A stretch of DNA of 64,000 nt from Arthrobacter sp. Soc17.1.1.1 (GCF_036867195.1 NZ_JBAJII010000001.1:1860001-1924000); one strand, 5' to 3'; positions 8,557 through 17,724 are shown, numbered from the stretch's first letter. Program-made: numbers and translations. The notes: generated from the letters alone by a model not told the origin.

Positions 8557-9750
8557 GTGCGAGTAGACATTGTGACCAAGGAGTTCCCGCCCGAGATCTA
8601 CGGTGGTGCAGGAGTGCACGTCGCCGAGCTGAGCCGGGTCCTCGCCCCGCAGGTGGACCTGCACGTCCACGCGTTCGGCGCTTCCCGCCCCGAGGACTAC
8701 CACGGCGCCTCGGTGCTCACGTACGGCGTGCCCGCCGGCCTCACGACGGCGAACGCCGCTGTGCAGACCCTCGGCACGGACCTGCAGATGCTGGAGGGGA
8801 TCGGCGGTGCCGACCTCGTGCACTCGCACACCTGGTACGCCAACATGGCCGGGCACCTGGCCTCGCTCCTCCACGGCATCCCGCACGTCCTGAGCGCCCA
8901 CAGCCTCGAACCGCTGCGCCCGTGGAAGGCCGAGCAGCTCGGTGGCGGGTACGCCCTCTCCTCCTGGGTGGAGAAGACCTCCTACGAGGCGGCCGCCGCC
9001 GTCATCGCCGTCTCGGCGGGCATGCGCGCGGACATCCTGCGCAGCTACCCGGACGTCGACCCCGGGCGCGTGCACGTGGTGCACAACGGCATCGACGTGT
9101 CCCTGTGGTCGCGCGACGAGGACGACGACGCCCTCCGCGCCCACGGCATCGACCCGGACCGGCCGAGCGTGGTGTTCGTGGGGCGCAACACCCGGCAGAA
9201 GGGCGTGCCCTACCTCCTGCGGGCGGCCGCGCACCTGCCGGCCGACGTGCAGCTGGTGCTCTGCCTGGGCGCCGCCGACACCCCGGAGCTCGCGGCCGAG
9301 ACGGAGGTGCTGATCTCGGACCTGCGGGAGAAGCGGGGCTCGGTGGTGCTCATCGAGAAGATGCTGCCGCGCCGCGAGGTCGTCCAGATCCTCAGCCACG
9401 CCACGGTGTTCGCCTGCCCGTCCATCTACGAGCCGCTCGGCATCGTGAACCTCGAGGCGATGGCGTGCGGCGCCGCCGTCGTCGCCTCCGCGACCGGCGG
9501 CATCCCCGAGGTCATCGACGACGGCGTGACCGGCACCCTGGTGCCCCTCGAGCAGGTGCAGGACGGCACGGGCACGCCGCTGGACCCGGAGGGCTTCGTC
9601 GCGGATTTCGCGGCCGCCGTGAATGCCCTCGTCGCGGACCCGGCCAGGGCCGCCGCCATGGGTGCGGCCGGGCGGCAGCGGGCGGAGCGGCACTTCGGCT
9701 GGGACTCGATCGCCGAGACGACCCTCGACGTGTACCGCAGCGTCCTCTAG
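8557..9750 (+). CDS. glgA: Glycogen synthase, actinobacterial GT4 type
   Basis: Transfers glucose from ADP- or UDP-glucose to alpha-1,4-glucan. The 397-residue protein starts 'MRVDIVTKEFPPEIYGG', contains the GT-B features 'HNGIDVSLW' and 'FVGRNTRQKG', and the nucleotide-sugar site 'FACPSIYEPLGIVNLEAMAC' with the EX7E pattern. This short GT4 form differs from the ~480-residue GT5 GlgA of E. coli and is the usual type in Micrococcaceae; in relatives it can make maltose-1-phosphate for the GlgE pathway (GlgM activity). GTG at 8557 is preferred over TTG at 8554 by family alignment. Confidence 0.93.
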   Translation: MRVDIVTKEFPPEIYGGAGVHVAELSRVLAPQVDLHVHAFGASRPEDYHGASVLTYGVPAGLTTANAAVQTLGTDLQMLEGIGGADLVHSHTWYANMAGHLASLLHGIPHVLSAHSLEPLRPWKAEQLGGGYALSSWVEKTSYEAAAAVIAVSAGMRADILRSYPDVDPGRVHVVHNGIDVSLWSRDEDDDALRAHGIDPDRPSVVFVGRNTRQKGVPYLLRAAAHLPADVQLVLCLGAADTPELAAETEVLISDLREKRGSVVLIEKMLPRREVVQILSHATVFACPSIYEPLGIVNLEAMACGAAVVASATGGIPEVIDDGVTGTLVPLEQVQDGTGTPLDPEGFVADFAAAVNALVADPARAAAMGAAGRQRAERHFGWDSIAETTLDVYRSVL

Positions 9751-9812
9751 CAGCATCCTCCGGCGGCGTCCTCCGGCAGCATCCGCGGCCCGAGGGGCTC
9801 GGCGACGGAACG

Positions 9813-9860
9813 GGAGCGGGAGCCGGGACACGTGTCCCGGCTCCCGCTCCTTTTCCTTCT
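9813..9860 (+). terminator. Rho-independent terminator after glgA
   Basis: A 38-bp perfect palindrome (19-bp arms, 9813-9831 and 9832-9850) is followed by a T-rich run ending near 9860. It lies about 60 bp after the glgA stop and 25 bp before the end of the convergent acyl-CoA oxidase gene. Confidence 0.85.
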
Positions 9861-9884
9861 CCTGTTCGTCGCCTGGGCGGACGA

Positions 9885-12014
9885 CTAGCGCCGCGCGCGC
9901 ACCTTCGCGGCCTTCCTGGCCTTGGTGGCCTTCTTCTCCTTGGCCTCGCGGGCCAGGAGCGTCTTCTCGTCGATCGGCGCGTCCCCGCTGGCCCGGCGGC
10001 GGCGCAGGTATTCCGCCGCCTCCTCCTGGCGCTGCTGCTCGGCACCGCCGGCGACGACGGACCGAAGGTGCTCCGGACCGTAGCCGAACGCCTCCACCAG
10101 GTCGAGCGCGTGCGGGCGGATCTTCACCAGCAGCCGGTTGATGTAGCCGTCGAGGGTCCGGGCCCGCTGCGAGGACAGCCGTCCGTTCATCAGGAACCAG
10201 GCCAGGTCCTTCTCGATCAGGCACAGGCCGAACAGGTCGCGGAGGCGCGTGAGGACCTCGCGCGTGCCGGGATCCTGGAGCTTCTTCAGGCCGCGCGTGA
10301 ACGCCTCCCACTGCAGCAGCTCGGCATGCGCGTGGGCCACCTCGATGAGCTCGTTCTGGTGCTCGTTGAAGAGTGCGGCGGACTGTTCCTGGGACATGCC
10401 CTTCACGCCCCGCAGCACGGCGGCCACGTCGGCCACGCGCGCCTGCACGCGGTCGGTGAGCAGCTCGCGCTGCGTGTCCTCGTCGCGGAGGGCGATCGCG
10501 GACTTCTTGCCGGACCCGGTGTCCGCCACGGTCTGCGCGACCCGGCGGAGCCCGGAGCGGTGCAGGGTCTTCCCTGCGGCCTGGGAGACGGCGTAGCGGG
10601 CGAGCACGCCGAAGTCCACGCCCTTGAACTCCTTGGCGTAGTCCGTGAGCAGGCGCTTGGCCACGAGCTGCAGCAGGACCGTGTTGTCGCCCTCGAACGT
10701 CACGTACACGTCGAGGTCGGCGCGGAGCGAGGCGAACCGGTTCTCGATGAGGAACCCCTGACCGCCGGTCGCCTCGCGGCATTCCTGCAGCGTGTCGAGG
10801 GCCAGCCACGTGCTCAGGGGCTTGAGCGCCGCGGCCAGGGTCTCGAGGTCCTGGCGGTCCTCGTCGGTGTCGTGCTCGCCCGAGAACACGCCGTCGAACT
10901 TCTCGAGGAGTTCCTCGTGCGCGAAGGCGGCCGCGTAGGTCGCGGCCAGGCGGGGCAGGAGGCGGCGCTGGTGCCGCTGGTAGTCCATCAGCACCTCCTC
11001 GCGGAGATTCGAGGACGCATTGAACTGGCGGCGCTGGGTCGCGTAGGTGATGGCGGCGGTGAGGGCCAGCTTGCTCGCGGCCACGGCTGCCCCGTCGAGG
11101 GAGACGCGCCCCTGGACGAGCGTGCCGAGCATGGTGAAGAAGCGGCGGCCGGGCGAGGCGATGGTCGAGCTGTAGGTGCCGTCCGCGGCGACGTCGCCGT
11201 AGCGGTTCAGCAGGTTCGTCCGCGGGACCCGGACGTCGGTGAAGTGCAGCCGGCCGTTGTCGATGCCGTTGAGGCCGCCCTTGATGCCGTCGTCCTCGCC
11301 GCCCACGCCGGGCCTGAAGGAGCCGTCCTCGTCGCGCAGTTCCACGTAGAAGCCGTGGACGCCGTGGTTCACCCCGTTGGTGATGAGCTGGGCGAAGACG
11401 ACGGCGGCCCGGCCGTCGATGGCGCCGTTGCCGATGTAGTCCTTCCAGGCGGCACGGAAGGGGGTGTCGATGACGAACTCGTCCGTCGCCGGGTCGAACG
11501 TGGCGGTCGTGGCGATGCTGGCCACGTCGCTGCCGTGACCGGTCTCGGTCATGGCGAAGCAGCCCGGGATCCTCATGTCCATGATGCCCGGGAGCCACGC
11601 CTCGTGGTGCTGCTCGGTGCCGAGGTGCAGGACGGCGGACCCGAAGAGGCCCCACTGCACACCGGCCTTGATCTGCAGCGAGGGATCGGCCACCACGAGC
11701 TCCTCGAACCCGGCGATGTTGCCGCCGTTGTCCTCGTCGCCCCCGAAGGCCTTCGGGAAGGCGCGGTGCACGGCCTTCTGGCCCACGAGGTAGTGGAGCT
11801 GGTCGAAGCAGCGCAGGCGGTGCTCGGTGTGGGTGAGGCCCTCGATCTTGTGCAGTTCGGGGCGACCCGCGAGCTCGCGGGCCACCCGGCGGACGTGCGC
11901 CCACCGGCCGAGGAGCAGTTCGCCGAGCTCGGCGGTGTCGACAGCTGCGCGGTCGTCGTCCCGGATGTCCGCGGTGGCGGGAATCTGCTGGGGCCTGGAG
12001 AGGATGTCGGTCAT
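9885..12014 (-). CDS. Acyl-CoA oxidase / long acyl-CoA dehydrogenase
   Basis: Flavoprotein that introduces the trans-2 double bond into acyl-CoA, the first beta-oxidation step. The 709-residue length and two-part C-terminal region match acyl-CoA oxidases rather than ~390-residue dehydrogenases. Visible motifs are 'CFAMTETGHGSDV' (152-164) and 'YVTFEGDNTVLL', whose E441 corresponds to the catalytic base of acyl-CoA oxidases. The last ~30 residues are a Lys/Arg/Ala-rich tail, possibly disordered or nucleic-acid binding. The start overlaps the tetR stop (ATGA), so both belong to one operon controlled from the palindrome upstream of tetR. Confidence 0.88.
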   Translation of the reverse strand: MTDILSRPQQIPATADIRDDDRAAVDTAELGELLLGRWAHVRRVARELAGRPELHKIEGLTHTEHRLRCFDQLHYLVGQKAVHRAFPKAFGGDEDNGGNIAGFEELVVADPSLQIKAGVQWGLFGSAVLHLGTEQHHEAWLPGIMDMRIPGCFAMTETGHGSDVASIATTATFDPATDEFVIDTPFRAAWKDYIGNGAIDGRAAVVFAQLITNGVNHGVHGFYVELRDEDGSFRPGVGGEDDGIKGGLNGIDNGRLHFTDVRVPRTNLLNRYGDVAADGTYSSTIASPGRRFFTMLGTLVQGRVSLDGAAVAASKLALTAAITYATQRRQFNASSNLREEVLMDYQRHQRRLLPRLAATYAAAFAHEELLEKFDGVFSGEHDTDEDRQDLETLAAALKPLSTWLALDTLQECREATGGQGFLIENRFASLRADLDVYVTFEGDNTVLLQLVAKRLLTDYAKEFKGVDFGVLARYAVSQAAGKTLHRSGLRRVAQTVADTGSGKKSAIALRDEDTQRELLTDRVQARVADVAAVLRGVKGMSQEQSAALFNEHQNELIEVAHAHAELLQWEAFTRGLKKLQDPGTREVLTRLRDLFGLCLIEKDLAWFLMNGRLSSQRARTLDGYINRLLVKIRPHALDLVEAFGYGPEHLRSVVAGGAEQQRQEEAAEYLRRRRASGDAPIDEKTLLAREAKEKKATKARKAAKVRARR

Positions 12015-12772
12015 GGCGTGTCCTTCGCTGGTCGGCGGGTGGCGGGGAGAGGTGGGGCGGCCGTGACGAGGTCCTCGTACCGGCTGATGCCGTCGAAGAG
12101 CCAGCCCGTGATGTGGCGGGCCATCTGCTCCTCGCTGGGTCTGTCAGGGCTATCGGGTGTGGCCAGCCAGTGCTCACCGGCGGCCCGGACCATGCCGATC
12201 GCCGCCGCGGGCCAGTAGTCGGGCGCCGCGTCGTCGGGGCCGGCGGGGCGGTCGGGGGAACGCAGGTATGCGTGCATGGGGCGCGAGATCATCTCCGTGA
12301 TCGCGGTGAGGAAGTGCGCGAGGGTGTCCTGCGCGTCGTCGTCGGCCGTCGTGGACTCGGCGATCCCCACGCGCGTGACGAACGCGTACACGTTGGGGGA
12401 GGTCCGGGCCATCTGGAGGTAGGCGAGGACCATCGAGTACAGGCCCTCCCGCGGCGTCGAGGCCGCCTTCGCCGCGTCGAGCACCTTCTGCTGCATCTGG
12501 CCGATGACCACCTCGGCCATGGCGCGCTGCAGCCCGGTCTTGTCGCCGAAGTAGCGGTAGTAGACCGACTTGGACGTGTCGGCGGCCGCGGCGATGTCCT
12601 CCATGGACGCTCCGGGCCCGAGTGCGCTCACGGCCCGTCGCGCGGTCTTGATCAGCTGCCGCCGTCGCTCCGCGCGGTGCTGCTCCCAGCGGCTGGAGCG
12701 ACCGTCGGATGCGGCCGGCGCATCCTCGGGCGCCGTCGGGGAGGCGCTCTTGAGGGCGGCGGCGAGCTTCAT
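12011..12772 (-). CDS. TetR/AcrR family transcriptional regulator
   Basis: Local repressor of the surrounding fatty-acid genes (inferred from position). The N-terminal helix-turn-helix reads 'GASMEDIAAAADTSKSVYYR', followed by the 'YFGDKTGLQRAM' start of the ligand domain; acyl-CoA or fatty acid is a plausible ligand. The ATG at 12772 is chosen because it lies directly next to a 31-bp palindrome; an in-frame upstream start at 12838 would put coding sequence across that operator. There is no room for a ribosome site, and TACGCT lies seven bases before the ATG, so the transcript is probably leaderless. Confidence 0.88.
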   Translation of the reverse strand: MKLAAALKSASPTAPEDAPAASDGRSSRWEQHRAERRRQLIKTARRAVSALGPGASMEDIAAAADTSKSVYYRYFGDKTGLQRAMAEVVIGQMQQKVLDAAKAASTPREGLYSMVLAYLQMARTSPNVYAFVTRVGIAESTTADDDAQDTLAHFLTAITEMISRPMHAYLRSPDRPAGPDDAAPDYWPAAAIGMVRAAGEHWLATPDSPDRPSEEQMARHITGWLFDGISRYEDLVTAAPPLPATRRPAKDTP

Positions 12773-12803
12773 GATACCCAGCGTATCAGGTACGCTTGGT
12801 ATC
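12773..12803. promoter_or_regulatory. 31-bp near-perfect palindromic operator with overlapping divergent -10 elements
   Basis: Arms GATACC(C/A)AGCGTA and TACGCT(T/G)GGTATC flank a short centre; only one position per arm breaks symmetry. TACGCT occurs on both strands inside the palindrome and can serve as the -10 box for tetR and for the thiolase gene, so a bound TetR dimer would block both promoters. Confidence 0.75.
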
Positions 12804-12836
12804 GGTAATCCAACCTCTCGCACCAGGAGTATCTCC

Positions 12837-14150
12837 ATGGCAGATCAGGCCGGAGCGCAGACCGCTGCCTCCTCCCGCACCGCAGTCGTCATCGGCGGCA
12901 ACCGCATCCCCTTCGCGCGCTCGGGCGGCGCGTACGCCTACTCGTCCAACAAGGACATGCTCATCGCGGCCCTGGACGGACTGGTCGCCCGGTTCGGCCT
13001 GCAGGGCGAGCGCATCGGCGAGGTCGCCGCCGGCGCCGTCCTCAAGCACTCCCGCGACTTCAACCTGACGCGGGAAGCCGTGCTCGGCTCCGCCCTGTCA
13101 CCCGAGACGCCGGCCTACGACCTGCAGCAGGCCTGCGCCACCGGCCTCGAGACCGTGGTGGGCCTGTCCAACAAGATCAGGCTCGGCCAGATCGAGTCGG
13201 GCATCGCGGGCGGGGTCGACTCCGCCTCGGACGCCCCGATCGCGGTGAGCGAGGGGCTGCGGCGCGTGCTGCTCGACCTCTCCCGCGCGAAGACGACGCA
13301 GCAGAAGCTGAAGACCCTCGCCACGCTCCGGCCGAAGGATCTCTCGCCCAACGCTCCCACCACCGGTGAGCCCCGCACGGGCCTGTCCATGGGAGAGCAC
13401 CAGGCCCTCACCACCGCGGCCTGGGAGATCACCCGTGAGGCGCAGGACGAACTCGCGCTCAGCAGCCACAGGAACCTCGCGGCCGCCTACGAGCGCGGTT
13501 TCTTCACCGACCTCATGACGCCGTACCGCGGTCTCACCCGCGACGCCAACCTCCGCGCCGACACCTCGCTCGAGAAGCTGGCCACGCTCAAGCCCGTCTT
13601 CGGAAAGTCCCTCGACACCCCGGCGACCATGACCGCCGGCAACTCCACGCCGCTCACCGATGGCGCCGCCGTCGTCCTCCTGGGCAGCGAGCAGTACGCC
13701 ACCGCCAACAACCTGCCCATGCTCGCGAACATCGTCGACGCCGAGGCGGCGGCCGTGGACTTCGTGCACGGGGACGAGGGGCTGCTCATGGCACCCGTCC
13801 ACGCCCTGCCCCGCCTGCTCGAGCGCAACGGCCTCACCCTCGAGGACTTCGACTTCTTCGAGATCCACGAGGCGTTCGCCGGGACGGTCCTCAGCTCCCT
13901 GGCGGCCTGGGAGGATGCGGACTACTGCAAGCGCGTCCTCGGGCTCGACGGCGCACTCGGCAGCATCGATCGCGCCAGGCTCAACGTCAACGGGTCCTCC
14001 CTCGCAGCGGGCCACCCGTTCGCGGCGACCGGCGGACGCATCGTGGCCTCCCTCGCCAAGACATTGTCCGAGCGGGGCGGCCGCGGCCTCATCTCCGTGT
14101 GTGCCGCCGGCGGCCAGGGCGTCGTCGCGATCCTCGAGGCCAGGAACTGA
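12837..14150 (+). CDS. Acetyl-CoA C-acyltransferase (thiolase, FadI/FadA2 type)
   Basis: Cleaves 3-ketoacyl-CoA to acetyl-CoA and a shortened acyl-CoA, or runs in reverse. The 437-residue protein has nucleophile C100 in 'DLQQACATGLE', 'FFEIHEAFAGT' and the C-terminal 'CAAGGQG' block with the second catalytic Cys. The length fits the longer FadI-like class. CAGGAG at 12822-12827 is a good ribosome site, so this gene has a leader although tetR does not. The stop overlaps the next ATG (TGATG). The gene set resembles the M. tuberculosis Rv0241c-Rv0244c region (HtdX, FabG4, FadA2, FadE5). Confidence 0.93.
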   Translation: MADQAGAQTAASSRTAVVIGGNRIPFARSGGAYAYSSNKDMLIAALDGLVARFGLQGERIGEVAAGAVLKHSRDFNLTREAVLGSALSPETPAYDLQQACATGLETVVGLSNKIRLGQIESGIAGGVDSASDAPIAVSEGLRRVLLDLSRAKTTQQKLKTLATLRPKDLSPNAPTTGEPRTGLSMGEHQALTTAAWEITREAQDELALSSHRNLAAAYERGFFTDLMTPYRGLTRDANLRADTSLEKLATLKPVFGKSLDTPATMTAGNSTPLTDGAAVVLLGSEQYATANNLPMLANIVDAEAAAVDFVHGDEGLLMAPVHALPRLLERNGLTLEDFDFFEIHEAFAGTVLSSLAAWEDADYCKRVLGLDGALGSIDRARLNVNGSSLAAGHPFAATGGRIVASLAKTLSERGGRGLISVCAAGGQGVVAILEARN

Positions 14151-15526
14151 TGGCCGACACCTACCTGGACCTCGTCAACACCCCGCTTCCCGCCCGGATC
14201 GCGAAGGCCCTCGGGCTGCCGCGTCCCTCGGTGCTGCGGCGCTACTCGCCGGCCGAGGCCCTCGCCCCGCAGCCCGTGCTCGTGGCGGGAGCCGGTGCGG
14301 GAGCCGATGCGCTCGCCGACGTGCTGCTCGGCTGGGACGTCGAGGTCCGCCGCCACGTGCTGCCCGGCGAGAAGCTGAGTGCGGCCGTCGTCGTCCTCGA
14401 CCGCTCAGCCTCCCCCGAGGAGCTCGCAGCCCCGATGCTGGAACTCGGTCAGGCCGTTCGGCTGCTGGTGCCGGGCGGCCGGGTCGTGGGGCTCTTCCGC
14501 TCGTCCGCCGAGACCACCGACCCTGCCGAGGCCGCAGCGCGCCAGGGCATCGACGGAGCCATCCGGTCCGTGGCACGCGAGCTCCGGAACGGCGCGACCG
14601 CCAACGGGATCATCCTCCGCGGAGACGCGACGACCACCGACCCCACCACTCTCGGCACACTCCGGTTCCTCCTCTCCGGCCGGAGCGCCTACGTGGACGG
14701 CCAGTTCATCGAGGTCACCGCGACACCCGCCGAGAATCTCGCCGATCTCGCCGCGTCGTCCGGGGCGACGGGGGAGGGCATGCCCGACAAGCCCCTGGCG
14801 GGGAAGACGGCCGTCGTGACCGGGGCCGCGCGCGGCATCGGCGCGAAGATCGCCGAGGTCCTCGCCCGCGACGGGGCCCGCGTGGTCGCCGTCGACGTCC
14901 CCGCGGCCGGCGAGCAGCTCGCCCGGGTCGCCAACACCGTGCACGGCACCGCCCTGCAGCTCGACATCACCGCGCCCGACGCCGCGGACCGCATCCTCGA
15001 GCACGTGAGGCAGCGCTACGGCGCCCTGGACATCGTGGTGCACAACGCGGGCATCACGCGGGACAAGCTGCTCGCCAACATGGACGCGTCCCGCTGGGAC
15101 TCCGTCATCGCCGTGAACATCGCCTCGCAGCTGCGCATGAACGAGCAGATCCTCGCCTCCCCGGTGTTCTCGGCCACCGGCCGCATCATCAGCCTCGCCT
15201 CGACGAGCGGTATCGCGGGCAACCGCGGGCAGAGCAACTACGCCGCCTCGAAGGCCGGGGTCATCGGCATGGTCCGGGCGCAGGCTGCGGCGTTCGACGG
15301 CGGCGGCCGCACCATCAACGCCGTGGCGCCCGGCTTCATCGAGACGGACATGACGGCCAAGATCCCGCCGCTGACGCGTCAGGTGGCACGGCGCCTCAGC
15401 AGCCTGCAGCAGGGCGGTCTCCCCGTCGACGTCGCCGAGACGATCGCGTTCCTGGCCTCCGACGAGGCGGCCGGGATCAACGGCCAGGTGGTCCGCGTGT
15501 GCGGGCAGAACCTGGTGGGCGCGTGA
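14150..15526 (+). CDS. FabG4-like 3-oxoacyl reductase with degenerate N-terminal Rossmann domain
   Basis: NAD(P)-dependent reduction of 3-oxoacyl chains, here most likely as CoA esters beside thiolase and hydratase. Two halves are visible. Residues ~40-205 form a Rossmann-like domain without a classical glycine motif. Residues ~215-458 are a full SDR domain with TGAARGIG (224-231) and the triad S351, Y364, K368. This architecture and the ~455-residue length are those of mycobacterial FabG4 (Rv0242c). It overlaps the genes on both sides, indicating coupled translation. Confidence 0.9.
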   Translation: MADTYLDLVNTPLPARIAKALGLPRPSVLRRYSPAEALAPQPVLVAGAGAGADALADVLLGWDVEVRRHVLPGEKLSAAVVVLDRSASPEELAAPMLELGQAVRLLVPGGRVVGLFRSSAETTDPAEAAARQGIDGAIRSVARELRNGATANGIILRGDATTTDPTTLGTLRFLLSGRSAYVDGQFIEVTATPAENLADLAASSGATGEGMPDKPLAGKTAVVTGAARGIGAKIAEVLARDGARVVAVDVPAAGEQLARVANTVHGTALQLDITAPDAADRILEHVRQRYGALDIVVHNAGITRDKLLANMDASRWDSVIAVNIASQLRMNEQILASPVFSATGRIISLASTSGIAGNRGQSNYAASKAGVIGMVRAQAAAFDGGGRTINAVAPGFIETDMTAKIPPLTRQVARRLSSLQQGGLPVDVAETIAFLASDEAAGINGQVVRVCGQNLVGA

Positions 15527-16461
15527 GGGGCGCGCTCGCGGCGGACGTCACCCTGCCCGGGACGCCGAACCTGCCCGCGCTGTACCGTCAGGCGATCCTG
15601 CTCGCCGCGAAGCGCACCGTCCGCCGGACCGGCCCGCCGGACGGTCTGCCCCCCGCCCGCCACCGCGTCGAGGGCGTCGTGGCGGATCTCGGCGCCCTGA
15701 CGCGCTTCCAGCAGCTGCTCGGCTCCGCCGCCCGCGACACCCTCCCGTCGGCCTACGTGCACACGCTCGCCTTCCCGGTGGCCATGAGCGTGCTCGCTCG
15801 GCCGGACTTCCCGCTGCCCCTGCTCGGCATGGTGCACCTCAGCAACGAGGTGCACCAGACCCGGCAGATCGGCGCCTCCGAGGCCATCGACGTCGTCGCC
15901 TGGGCCGAGGACCTGCGCCCGCACGCCGCCGGCACGCAGGTGGACCTCGTGACGGAGGCCTCCGTCGGCGGTGAGCGCATCTGGACGGGGCGGTCCGTCT
16001 ACCTGGCCCGCGGCGTCCGCGCCGCCGACGGCATGACGCCGGCCCCCCGCGTCGACGAACGGCCCGTCTTCTCGGCACCCACGCCGACCGGGCTCTGGCG
16101 GCTCGGCGCGGACACGGGACGGCGCTACGCCGCCGTCTCGGGCGACTGGAACCCCATCCACCTCAGCGGACCCACCGCGCAGATGCTCGGCATGAAGACC
16201 GCCATCGCGCACGGCATGTACCTCGCGGCGCGCATGGTCGACGAGGCGGTCCCCGCCCCGCACGGAGCCCTGGCCTGGCGGATCGACTTCGCGGCGCCGG
16301 TCCTCCTGCCGGGGACCGTGACGGTGGCGTTTGCGCGCACCGAAGGCGGCGACGGCAGGGCAGGCGATGGGTGTGCGAGCGTCGGCAGCGGGGTCGAGGT
16401 GGTCGCGTGGTCCGTGAAGCGCCGGCGGCCGCACTTCACGGGCTGGGTGCGCGGGGAATAG
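15523..16461 (+). CDS. MaoC-like (R)-specific enoyl-CoA hydratase/dehydratase, HtdX-like
   Basis: Hot-dog fold enzyme that hydrates enoyl-CoA or dehydrates (R)-3-hydroxyacyl-CoA. The hydratase-2 motif 'YAAVSGDWNPIHLS' carries the catalytic pair D208 and H213. The N-terminal ~170 residues are a second, degenerate hot-dog half. The 312 residues fit the double hot-dog HtdX class. The GTG start sits inside the fabG-like stop (GTGA). With thiolase and FabG4-like reductase it completes a reversible chain-shortening or elongation module. Confidence 0.88.
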   Translation: MRGALAADVTLPGTPNLPALYRQAILLAAKRTVRRTGPPDGLPPARHRVEGVVADLGALTRFQQLLGSAARDTLPSAYVHTLAFPVAMSVLARPDFPLPLLGMVHLSNEVHQTRQIGASEAIDVVAWAEDLRPHAAGTQVDLVTEASVGGERIWTGRSVYLARGVRAADGMTPAPRVDERPVFSAPTPTGLWRLGADTGRRYAAVSGDWNPIHLSGPTAQMLGMKTAIAHGMYLAARMVDEAVPAPHGALAWRIDFAAPVLLPGTVTVAFARTEGGDGRAGDGCASVGSGVEVVAWSVKRRRPHFTGWVRGE

Positions 16462-16614
16462 TTCCATGGCGGCGCGGCCCTGTCCAGAGTGCCGACGATT
16501 TTCAGCGGGAGTTCCCCCGAAGTCGTCGTTTCCACTGGCAGGGCCGTCGCCTGCAGGGCACACTCCAGGGACCAGCCCACGAGGGCTGGCCCCCAGTATC
16601 GAAAGAGGAGTTTC

Positions 16615-17592
16615 GTGAACTCTCGAGGTCTCAAAGCCGGCCTGATCGCGGCGTCGGCCCTGATGGCATCAGCGCTGATGACAGCGGGTCCCGTCCAGGC
16701 AGCACCCGCCGGCCCTTCCGTCGACACCGTCGTCGCCGGTACCCCCAGCACCCAGTCCCACACGCAGGACGAGAGCCAGGCGGCGCTCGACGCCTACTGG
16801 ACAGCCGACCGCATGAGGAGCGCCAAGCCGGCGAACACCATCAACTCCGGCTGGGCCGCCGAAGGGCGCTCCGTGCTGCCGAAGGCCGGCCTGGAGGCGG
16901 TCGCGAAGGCTCCCGGCGAGCCCGTCGTCCAGCCGCGGGCCATCTCCCAGCCCGCCGTCTCGCGCATCGGCAAGGTCTTCTTCACGCAGGCCGGGCAGAA
17001 CTACGTCTGCTCCGCCAACTCCGTACAGAGCGGCAACCAGAGCACGGTCGCCACGGCCGGCCACTGCACCTACGACGTCGCGACGGGCTGGGTCACCAAC
17101 TTCGTGTTCGTGCCCGCGTACAGCAACGGCGCGGCACCGTACGGCAAGTGGACGGCCCGCTCGCTCCACGCCGCCGCCGAGTGGGTATCGCGCGGCGACA
17201 TCAACTACGACGGCGCCTTCGCGGTGGTGAACACGCTCAACGGCAGGACGCTCGCAGCGACCGTCGGTGCGTCGAGCATCGGCTTCAACATGGCCCGCAA
17301 CCTCACCTACACCGCGTACGGCTACCCCGCGGCGGCGCCCTTCAACGGCGAGCGCCTCTTCAGCTGCTCCGGTACCTCCTCCAGGGACCGCGTGGGCGGC
17401 ACCCAGTCGCAGGGCATCCCGTGCGACATGACCGGTGGGTCGTCGGGCGGCCCGTGGTTCGTCGGATCCGGTGCCGCCGGTACGCAGAACTCCGTCAACA
17501 GCTTCGGCTACTCCACGCAGGCGAACGTGATGTACGGACCGTACTTCGGCACCTCCATCCAGGCCGCCTACTCCACCGCGGCCAGCCGGTAG
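16615..17592 (+). CDS. Secreted trypsin-like serine endopeptidase
   Basis: Exported protease of the chymotrypsin/glutamyl-endopeptidase fold. GTG start with GAGGAG four bases upstream; signal peptide of about 30 residues (VNSRGLKAG, hydrophobic core, then VQA-A). A pro-region of ~80 residues follows. The triad is H150 in 'VATAGHC', D199 in 'INYDGAF' and S277 in 'TGGSSGGPW'; cysteines at 132/151 and 251/270 could form two disulfides outside the cell. It is a single gene between the lipid operon and kynureninase, ended by a strong hairpin. Cleavage specificity cannot be read. Confidence 0.92.
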   Translation: MNSRGLKAGLIAASALMASALMTAGPVQAAPAGPSVDTVVAGTPSTQSHTQDESQAALDAYWTADRMRSAKPANTINSGWAAEGRSVLPKAGLEAVAKAPGEPVVQPRAISQPAVSRIGKVFFTQAGQNYVCSANSVQSGNQSTVATAGHCTYDVATGWVTNFVFVPAYSNGAAPYGKWTARSLHAAAEWVSRGDINYDGAFAVVNTLNGRTLAATVGASSIGFNMARNLTYTAYGYPAAAPFNGERLFSCSGTSSRDRVGGTQSQGIPCDMTGGSSGGPWFVGSGAAGTQNSVNSFGYSTQANVMYGPYFGTSIQAAYSTAASR

Positions 17593-17614
17593 GCACGGCG
17601 GGACGTCCCGCAGC

Positions 17615-17659
17615 ACGACGGCACGGGCGGTTCCCTCACGGGGCCGCCCGTGCCGTCGT
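17615..17659 (+). terminator. Hairpin terminator after the protease gene
   Basis: Perfect 16-bp GC-rich arms (17615-17630 and 17644-17659) around a 13-base loop, 23 bp after the protease stop; no T run follows. Confidence 0.7.
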
Positions 17660-17712
17660 CCGGGCACTGCGCGTCCCCGGATGACGCGGCGGCGCCACCT
17701 CAGCCGCCCACT

Positions 17713-17718
17713 TAGACT
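17713..17718 (+). promoter_or_regulatory. Putative -10 element of a leaderless kynU transcript
   Basis: TAGACT, six bases, then ATG of the kynureninase gene, which lacks a convincing ribosome site. Confidence 0.5.
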
Positions 17719-17724
17719 GGGGCC

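Noticed and set aside
8340..12218. Long plus- and minus-strand frames across glgA and the acyl-CoA oxidase gene
   Set aside because: They overlap genes with clear family motifs in other frames and contain only compositionally biased sequence.
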